The notes under the pieces were generated by a model that was not told the DNA's origin, did not search any database, and worked only from the letters and a program-made list of their open reading frames with translations. Made by a program: the position numbers and the translations under genes. This document shows positions 5,424 through 10,544 of a DNA stretch of 10,544 nt, piece by piece; within the stretch, counting starts at the first letter, position 1; the number at the start of each line of letters is the position of its first letter. This stretch comes from Candidatus Nomurabacteria bacterium (GTDB lineage Bacteria > Patescibacteriota > Minisyncoccia > Phycocordibacterales > UBA9973): contig JAHFNM010000026.1 of NCBI GenBank assembly GCA_023267415.1, positions 1 to 10,544 on the forward strand, given 5' to 3'.

Positions 5424-8330
5424 ATGAAGAACATTAGTATGAAAAAAATATATTCGCTTTCTATCGGCTTGCTTATGCTTGCCGGCTTTGTCGTTTCTGC
5501 GCCGCATGCATATGCCGCGTTCAACGACAGCTCACTCGGTCACGACTGTCCGACTATCGGCGCCGCGACCATCACCACTTCACAGTCCGACGGCTGTGAT
5601 CCGACCAGTGTCAGCACGACCCCTGGTTCGGTTATCAATGTGTCTTTTTATATCCACAATACGAGCATCAACACCGCTCATAACGTGATCTTGCGCCTCT
5701 CTCCGCAGACGACCGGATCGGTCACTTCGCAGACATACGCAGGAAGCATCACTTCGAGCGATGGCGGAAGCGTTTCTGGATCGTCAACGATCAATATCAG
5801 CTCTCCGGCATCTCTTACGTTCATGACGGTCGAAGCGACCGATCACAACGGAAATGTCACTCAGGTTCCAAATGGTTCAGCACTCTTTAGCGGAGGCCTT
5901 AATATCGGAGATGTTCTCGGATATGGCACTTGTCCAACAGTCGGCGGTTCCCGTGACGTATTTTGTCACCAAGGTTGGATCGTCGCCTCGTTCAAGGTTG
6001 GAAGTGCAGTTGTTAGCAACCCATGTACGATCCAGTCGTTCACTTCAAGCGCAGGAACGGGCCAGATTTCTTCAGGCTCGTCTGCGACGCTTATGTGGAA
6101 CGCACCAAACTGCACGAACTTTACCCTCACTGGTGGAATCTTCAACGGCTCTTCATCGGTTACTTCGGGAGTGAACACGGGACCGCTTACCGCGACCACT
6201 TCATATACTCTCAATGCAACGGGATCTGACGGATCTCACTCACAATCTTCTACGACCGTTTCGGTCGCGAATGTCGCACCACAGTGTGTCATCACCAATT
6301 TCTCAACTAGCACTCCAAGCGTAATCTCAGGAAGCTACGGTACGCTTAACTGGAACAGCTCAGGTTGTTCGACACTCACTGTTTCCGGTCCAAACGGAAC
6401 GGTCAGCACGAACGCGAACGGTCCGGCCACTGTCGGTCCGCTCACTGCTTCTTCAAACGTCTACAGTATCTTTGGAACAAATAGCGCCGGCGTTTCGGCC
6501 ACTGCTCCTCAGGTTGTGATCACTGTGGCCTCGGCTGCACAATGTGCGATCACCGGATTCACTCCTTCGCAGACACAGGTTTCTTCGGGATCGACTGTGA
6601 TGCTTTCATGGACGACGAACAACTGTACGAGCATGACAGTCACTGGTTCGAATGTCTCTTACTCGACATCGACGCTTTCACAGGTCCTCTCTGGTTCAAC
6701 ATACACCGGTGGTGTTTTTGGTCCAACGACTTACACCATGACTGCGACGAACGGTACGAACACTGCGACTGCGACCACAAGTGTCAGCACGACTAGCTCG
6801 AATTACTGTACTGCAAGCCTCACCGCATCGCAGACCCAGGTCCCTTCAGGATCGACCGCAACCCTCAACTGGTACAGCACCGGTTGTACATACCTCACGA
6901 TCTCAGGACCGACAGGAACACTTGCGACCAATCTTTCAGGATCAATCCAGACTCCTCCTATTTACGGAACGACAGTATTCAATCTTGTCGCCGGCGGAAC
7001 GAACAATGTAAACCAGAGCGTAACGATCTCGACGAACGCTAATGGAACCGTGCCTGTCGTCACAACGAACGCTGCAACAAACATCTCAACAACCTCTGCA
7101 ACATTGAATGGTTACATCAGCGCAAACACTGCCTGTGTATATCCGTACTACAACTGTACGAACAACAACTATTCAACCTATTACTTCCAGTACGGCACGA
7201 GCCAGTATTCGATGAATAACCAGACTCCAAGCCAGACTATGAGCGGAACTGCAGGTGGAGTTCTCTCATATGTTTCAAACCTTCAGCCAAACACCACTTA
7301 CTACTTCCAGCTCATCGGATCAAACACATTTGGTTTGGGTTACGGCGGAATTCTCTCATTCACTACGAACGGAGGAAACATCAGCGCTATCACCACGATC
7401 GCTACGAACATTACTTCAAACTCAGCTCGCCTCAACGGTATCGTAACGGCACCGCAGGGAACGACTGGAGTGACTGCTCACTTTGAGTACGGAACTTCGA
7501 CCGCTCTTGGACTCCGCACGAACGACCAGGTTGTCGCAGGCAATGTTGTGACGAATTACTTCGACACGATCAACACATCGCCAAACACGACCTATTACTT
7601 CCGCATCGTTGGTAACGCGAACGGACAGGTATTTCCTGGATCGATCGTTCCATTCACTACTCCTGGAGTAGACAATGGCGGACCGGTCATCATTACCCGC
7701 GTTGTGGGTACTGGCGGCGGATCAGCATTCGTCTCTCTTTCGATTGACGATGCTACTCAGAGCGTTGGACCAGGAGACTTCCTTGTCTACACGATCAACT
7801 ACCAGAACATCTCTGGTGTGAACCTCAACAATGCAACCCTTAATGTGATCTTGCCTACGGGCGTTACCTTCCGACAGTCGTCGCAGGGAGTGCTCACTAC
7901 GAGCAATAACGTCACTGCAGTCCTCGGTACTCTTACTCCAGGACAGCAGGGTGTGATCACTATCCAGGCTATTGCTGATGCGAGCGTGCTCACAGGCAAC
8001 AACCTCTTGGCGACGGCAACCCTTGCCTTTACTACTCCAAGCAAGGCTCAGGACACTGCGATCGCGTACGACCTCGATAGTATCCGCAGCAACAACCTTG
8101 GCGGTCTCGCGCTCTTCGGAACGGGATTCTGGCCAAACTCGCTCCTCGGATGGATCATCCTTCTCTTGCTCATCCTTATCTTGATCCTCATCGCTCGCTA
8201 CTTCTACCATCGCGCAAATGCTGCGAAGATCGCAGCCCAGCCGGTGACGCATGTTCATTATGACAATGCACCAGGCGGCCGCGGACCGGTGAACAACAAC
8301 GGATACCCAAACAGCAACTTGCCTCACTAA
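5424..8330 (+). CDS. large membrane-anchored surface protein with Ig-like, FN3-like and DUF11-like domains
   Basis: The 968-residue protein has a signal peptide (MKNISMKKIYSLSIGLLMLAG, likely cut after AYA at 30-32). An N-terminal beta domain (about 40-195; NVSFYIHNTS) with paired cysteines comes first. Four Ig-like repeats follow, each of the form C-x-I-x-x-F, SSGS-x-x-LxW, N/G-C, with cysteines at 201/230, 288/315, 374/401 and 462/488 that probably form disulfides. Two FN3-like domains come next (about 544-647 and 655-746; SATLNGYIS/SARLNGIVT and NTTYYFQ/NTTYYFR). A DUF11-like domain spans 768-866 (GDFLVYTINYQNISG). A single transmembrane helix (908-924) and a short basic and Asn/Gly-rich tail close the protein. 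Most of the chain should sit outside, anchored by the C-terminal helix, which fits adhesion or envelope structure. Met6 (5439) is an alternative start that leaves a shorter signal peptide. No clear promoter is visible. Confidence 0.92.
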   Translation: MKNISMKKIYSLSIGLLMLAGFVVSAPHAYAAFNDSSLGHDCPTIGAATITTSQSDGCDPTSVSTTPGSVINVSFYIHNTSINTAHNVILRLSPQTTGSVTSQTYAGSITSSDGGSVSGSSTINISSPASLTFMTVEATDHNGNVTQVPNGSALFSGGLNIGDVLGYGTCPTVGGSRDVFCHQGWIVASFKVGSAVVSNPCTIQSFTSSAGTGQISSGSSATLMWNAPNCTNFTLTGGIFNGSSSVTSGVNTGPLTATTSYTLNATGSDGSHSQSSTTVSVANVAPQCVITNFSTSTPSVISGSYGTLNWNSSGCSTLTVSGPNGTVSTNANGPATVGPLTASSNVYSIFGTNSAGVSATAPQVVITVASAAQCAITGFTPSQTQVSSGSTVMLSWTTNNCTSMTVTGSNVSYSTSTLSQVLSGSTYTGGVFGPTTYTMTATNGTNTATATTSVSTTSSNYCTASLTASQTQVPSGSTATLNWYSTGCTYLTISGPTGTLATNLSGSIQTPPIYGTTVFNLVAGGTNNVNQSVTISTNANGTVPVVTTNAATNISTTSATLNGYISANTACVYPYYNCTNNNYSTYYFQYGTSQYSMNNQTPSQTMSGTAGGVLSYVSNLQPNTTYYFQLIGSNTFGLGYGGILSFTTNGGNISAITTIATNITSNSARLNGIVTAPQGTTGVTAHFEYGTSTALGLRTNDQVVAGNVVTNYFDTINTSPNTTYYFRIVGNANGQVFPGSIVPFTTPGVDNGGPVIITRVVGTGGGSAFVSLSIDDATQSVGPGDFLVYTINYQNISGVNLNNATLNVILPTGVTFRQSSQGVLTTSNNVTAVLGTLTPGQQGVITIQAIADASVLTGNNLLATATLAFTTPSKAQDTAIAYDLDSIRSNNLGGLALFGTGFWPNSLLGWIILLLLILILILIARYFYHRANAAKIAAQPVTHVHYDNAPGGRGPVNNNGYPNSNLPH

Positions 8331-8338
8331 GCTTTGTG

Positions 8339-8406
8339 TCATTCCGGACTTGATCCGGAATCCATGAAATATGCATGCCCCGCTTTCCCTCGGAAAGCGG
8401 GGCATG
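8339..8406. repeat. REP-like double palindrome
   Basis: Two adjacent hairpins fill the gap before tsaE. ATTCCGGA/TCCGGAAT has a 5-base loop (8341-8361). A perfect 15-bp stem, CATGCCCCGCTTTCC with its complement around CTC, spans 8374-8406. Neither strand has a T-tract after them, so they are not ordinary terminators. The CATTCCGGACTTGATCCGGAATCC type of sequence is a widespread dispersed intergenic repeat in bacterial genomes. Its minus-strand translation gives the familiar spurious peptide WIPDQVRNDT, seen here too. Confidence 0.7.
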
Positions 8407-8424
8407 TTAGTATCTGGATAGAAT

Positions 8425-8850
8425 ATGAAAAAAACATTTTCCAAAAACCAAATAACGGAAATCGCCAAAGAACTCCTTGCTTCCCTTGAGCAAAACGAGA
8501 GCGCGACAGTAGTCGCGCTCTCCGGCGATCTTGGGGCAGGGAAGACCACACTCACACAGGCAATTGCTCGCGAGCTTGGTGTTTCTGAAAACGTCATCTC
8601 TCCGACATTTGTCATCATGAAGCGCTATGCGATACAAGATGCGCGATATGATTTTTTGATCCACATCGACGCCTACCGCCTCAACTCGGAAGCTGAGCTC
8701 GAGAAGCTCGGCTGGGCCGAGCTTCTCGCCGATCCCAAGAATCTCATCCTTATCGAATGGCCCGAGCGAGTGCTGGGGATCATTCCCGAGCATGCGCATC
8801 GCATATCGCTTTCGCACAAAAGCGAAGACGAGCGGGAAATGGAGATATAA
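8425..8850 (+). CDS. tsaE: tRNA threonylcarbamoyladenosine biosynthesis ATPase TsaE
   Basis: The 141-residue protein matches the TsaE (YjeE) family in length and motifs. TsaE binds and hydrolyses ATP in the TsaB-TsaD-TsaE complex, which attaches threonylcarbamoyl to A37 of ANN-decoding tRNAs. Visible motifs are a Walker A GDLGAGKTT (34-42), the switch region ISPTF (58-62), HIDAYRL (80-86) and LIEWPER (109-115). The ATG at 8425 follows the REP-like palindromes with no Shine-Dalgarno sequence, and no promoter stands out. tsaB and tsaD are not in the window. A terminator shared with the convergent membrane-protein gene follows one base after the stop. Confidence 0.96.
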   Translation: MKKTFSKNQITEIAKELLASLEQNESATVVALSGDLGAGKTTLTQAIARELGVSENVISPTFVIMKRYAIQDARYDFLIHIDAYRLNSEAELEKLGWAELLADPKNLILIEWPERVLGIIPEHAHRISLSHKSEDEREMEI

Positions 8851-8875
8851 AAAAGCTGCACTTAGTGCAGCTTTT
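8851..8875. terminator. bidirectional terminator between convergent genes
   Basis: AAAAGCTGCAC (8851-8861) pairs with GTGCAGCTTTT (8865-8875) around TTA. The plus strand has four Ts after the GC stem, and the minus strand has six Ts then ATAT. It lies between tsaE and the minus-strand membrane protein and serves both. Confidence 0.85.
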
Positions 8876-8893
8876 GTGATGTTCTGATACTGA

Positions 8894-9493
8894 TCAGAGT
8901 ATCAATTTTCGTTTTCTCAGTTCTTCCATGTAACGATTCATATCGTCTTTGCCGAAGGCATAATCTTCGAAATCTACTCTTGCGTCGTCTTCGCTCCCGT
9001 GCCAGCTTATATAATAGTAGCGGCATTTCCAGCTGATGGTGGAAAGCATAAGGGCGATAATGATGCAGAACCCGTATATTTCCCAGCGCTCATATCGGAG
9101 CGCGAGCGAAATAAAATAGATCGCAAGAGCCAGGACAAACATACCAATCGTGACAAAGCTCGTCAGGGGAGAGAAGCCGAAGCCGTTCAGTGTTACAAAA
9201 CCCAATCCATGCCCGGCAGTTTTTCTTTGCAGGAATGTTGTAAATAGCGCATACAGGGTTGGTGTAAATCCCCCGAGCAAGAAGGCAAATTCCTTTGCTT
9301 TTTCCGGATCAAAATAATAGCCAAACCAGCATGCAAATACAAACAACATTGGGGCAATTAGCGCCATATGCGTCAATGCATAAGGAATTCGTTTTTGTTT
9401 TGGCGGAGTCATAGTATTTACGGCCCCCGTGCGATACAGATCGAAGTAGGATTTCGAAGAATTGTACCGAAGGTCCAATTTTAAGGTGCTCAT
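8894..9493 (-). CDS. hypothetical membrane protein, four predicted helices
   Basis: I do not recognise the family. With the ATG at 9493 the protein has 199 residues. It has a soluble N-terminus (1-36, ending PPKQKR), then four likely membrane helices near 38-60 (YALTHMALIAPMLFVFACWF), 67-88, 107-132 (FVTIGMFVLALAIYFISLAL) and 139-155. A charged C-terminal tail (165-199; SEDDARVDFEDYAFGKDD, MEELRKRK) follows, probably cytoplasmic. The frame is open 21 codons further to a TTG at 9556, but those codons lie inside a perfect inverted repeat that fits better as an mRNA leader. ATG 9412 (MTPPKQKR) is a third option. A promoter at 9568-9595 and the shared terminator at 8851 make it a single-gene unit. 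Confidence 0.75.
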   Translation of the reverse strand: MSTLKLDLRYNSSKSYFDLYRTGAVNTMTPPKQKRIPYALTHMALIAPMLFVFACWFGYYFDPEKAKEFAFLLGGFTPTLYALFTTFLQRKTAGHGLGFVTLNGFGFSPLTSFVTIGMFVLALAIYFISLALRYERWEIYGFCIIIALMLSTISWKCRYYYISWHGSEDDARVDFEDYAFGKDDMNRYMEELRKRKLIL

Positions 9494-9500
9494 AGTCGTA

Positions 9501-9554
9501 GTTGATTGATTATCCCTTGTTCGCGGAAGATCGAACGAAAGATAATCAATCAAC
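9501..9554 (-). promoter_or_regulatory. nested hairpin filling the leader of the membrane-protein gene
   Basis: GTTGATTGATTATC (9501-9514) is a perfect 14-bp inverted match to 9541-9554. Inside it, GTTCG (9519-9523) pairs with CGAAC (9532-9536). The structure starts just after the predicted transcription start (about 9560) and ends 7 bases before the ATG at 9493. It could block or stabilise the message, or be a protein-binding dyad in the DNA. Confidence 0.65.
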
Positions 9555-9567
9555 AAATTTCAGTACT

Positions 9568-9595
9568 ATTATTGCCATTCCATCAATTTTGTCAA
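9568..9595 (-). promoter_or_regulatory. promoter of the membrane-protein gene
   Basis: On the minus strand a perfect TTGACA (9595-9590) is followed after 16 bases by AATAAT (9573-9568), which matches the -10 consensus at five of six positions. Transcription would start near 9560. Confidence 0.65.
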
Positions 9596-9627
9596 TAGGA
9601 ATAAAGCTTTTTATCTAATGGTATACT
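9589..9627 (+). promoter_or_regulatory. probable promoter region of the polA-type gene
   Basis: TATACT (9622-9627) is a good -10 box 7 bases before the ATG at 9635, which predicts a leaderless or near-leaderless message. No good -35 lies 17 bases upstream. TTGTCA (9589-9594) is too far for this -10, but overlaps the -35 of the divergent gene and could serve a -10 at TCTAAT (9614-9619). Confidence 0.4.
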
Positions 9628-9634
9628 TTGGCAT

Positions 9635-10544
9635 ATGCCCGAAAAGACTCCAAAGACCCCAAAGACCCCAAAGCCCAAGAAAGAAAAAGAACAGAAGATG
9701 CGCCTGATTCTGCTCGATGCCCATGCCATCATCCACCGTGCCTACCATGCTATGCCTGAGTTTTCGAACTCGGCCGGAGTGCCTACGGGGGCCCTTTACG
9801 GCATCTGCGCCATGCTCATGAAGATCGTGACCGACCTGAAGCCCGACTATATCGTGGCTTGCTACGACCTTCCGCAGAAGACGTTTCGCCACGAAGCCTA
9901 TGAGGCGTACAAAGGTACACGAGCCAAAGTCGACGAGAATCTTGTATCGCAGATCATTCGTTCGCGAGATATTTTTACGGCATTCAATATTCCCATGTAC
10001 GATGCGCCCGGATTTGAAGCCGACGATATCCTGGGAACTATCACCGAACAATTGAAAGGGGACAAGAATACGAACATCGTCATAGCTTCGGGCGATATGG
10101 ATACGCTCCAGCTTGTGGACGACAAAAAGGTTCAAGTCTTCACTTTGAAGAAAGGATTGAACGATACCATTATGTACGACGAGGATGCGGTCAAAGCCCG
10201 CTTCGGTTTTGAGCCGAAGCTCTTGCCTGACTACAAAGGCTTGCGCGGCGATCCGTCGGACAATATCGTGGGCATTGCAGGCATTGGAGAAAAAACGGCC
10301 ACCGACCTCATTCTCTCCTTTGGTTCGATTGAAAGCATGTACAAAACCCTGAAGAAAGACGAGGCCAAAGTCGCCGCTGTGGTGAAGCCCCGCATTGTCG
10401 AACTCTTGAAGAACGGCGAGGAAGAAGCACTCTTTTCGAAGACACTTGCCACTATCCGCCGAGACGCACCGATCACTTTTACGCTGCCACAAAAGCATTT
10501 TAAGGAAGGTGTGGAAGTCGAGAAGATCGAGGAATTGTTTCGCG
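9635..10544 (+). CDS. polA: DNA polymerase I, 5'-3' exonuclease domain (partial, runs off the window)
   Basis: The 303 codons present encode the flap-endonuclease domain at the N-terminus of DNA polymerase I, which removes RNA primers and flaps in replication and repair. Metal-site and fold motifs are LLDAHAIIHRAYHAMP (26-41), TFRHEAYEAYKGTR (83-96), GFEADDILG (126-134), ASGDMDTLQLV (151-161) and the helix-3-turn-helix GDPSDNIVGIAGIGEKTA (205-222). The polymerase part would lie beyond 10544. A stand-alone exonuclease cannot be excluded. The N-terminus carries an unusual 21-residue basic extension MPEKTPKTPKTPKPKK. The usual family start would be Met22 (9698), but the -10 at 9622-9627 supports the start at 9635. 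No Shine-Dalgarno sequence is present. Confidence 0.9.
   Translation, partial: MPEKTPKTPKTPKPKKEKEQKMRLILLDAHAIIHRAYHAMPEFSNSAGVPTGALYGICAMLMKIVTDLKPDYIVACYDLPQKTFRHEAYEAYKGTRAKVDENLVSQIIRSRDIFTAFNIPMYDAPGFEADDILGTITEQLKGDKNTNIVIASGDMDTLQLVDDKKVQVFTLKKGLNDTIMYDEDAVKARFGFEPKLLPDYKGLRGDPSDNIVGIAGIGEKTATDLILSFGSIESMYKTLKKDEAKVAAVVKPRIVELLKNGEEEALFSKTLATIRRDAPITFTLPQKHFKEGVEVEKIEELFR
9647..9673 (+). repeat. three 9-base tandem repeats encoding TPK
   Basis: ACTCCAAAG (9647-9655) is followed by two exact ACCCCAAAG copies (9656-9664 and 9665-9673), encoding TPKTPKTPK near the start of the polA-type protein. Such a 9-base repeat can vary by slippage without breaking the frame. Confidence 0.8.

Noticed and set aside
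8188..8376. Minus-strand frame containing WIPDQVRNDT
   Set aside because: This peptide is the well-known spurious translation of the dispersed palindromic repeat, not a gene.
7722..8618. Minus-strand frame of 298 codons across the surface-protein end, the palindromes and the tsaE start
   Set aside because: It runs antisense to two well-supported genes and through the repeat element, and shows no motif of its own.
9611..10498. Long minus-strand frame opposite the polA-type gene (295 codons)
   Set aside because: The plus strand encodes an unmistakable 5'-3' exonuclease domain with all motifs; the minus frame is its shadow.

Overview
The window looks like a piece of a small-genome bacterium of the Candidate Phyla Radiation (Patescibacteria, Parcubacteria-like). 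This is an inference. It rests on single housekeeping genes (tsaE, the exonuclease end of polA) scattered among unknown genes, a stand-alone PilB-type ATPase, a very large Ig/FN3-like surface protein, very short or absent leaders without Shine-Dalgarno sequences, and mostly single-gene transcription units. The standard genetic code fits every gene. I see no insertion sequence, phage gene, CRISPR array or tRNA.

Layout from left to right. Positions 1-305 hold the possible tail of an upstream gene, a long paired structure that could be a 6S-like RNA (about 17-186), and a minus-strand terminator. A minus-strand unknown protein (306-830) has a near-consensus promoter that shows its real start. A divergent plus-strand CYTH-like protein (961-1437) has lost most of its usual metal and phosphate ligands. 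Positions 1438-1754 hold two terminators and a hairpin-rich stretch of unknown function on the minus strand. The minus-strand pilB (1755-3449) is complete, with all motifs of a type IV pilus extension ATPase.

Divergent from pilB, behind a consensus sigma-70 promoter with an operator-like palindrome, lies a secreted low-complexity protein (3686-5263). It is followed by a 968-residue surface protein (5424-8330) with four disulfide-type Ig-like repeats, two FN3-like domains, a DUF11-like domain and a C-terminal membrane anchor. Together, 1755-8330 looks like a cell-surface region of pilus motor plus exported proteins, though no direct functional link is proven.

The right end holds a REP-like double palindrome (8339-8406), tsaE (8425-8850; tRNA t6A modification) and a convergent four-helix membrane protein (8894-9493). 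The leader of that membrane protein is almost entirely one nested hairpin. A divergent polA-type gene with a TPK-repeat N-terminus runs off the window end.
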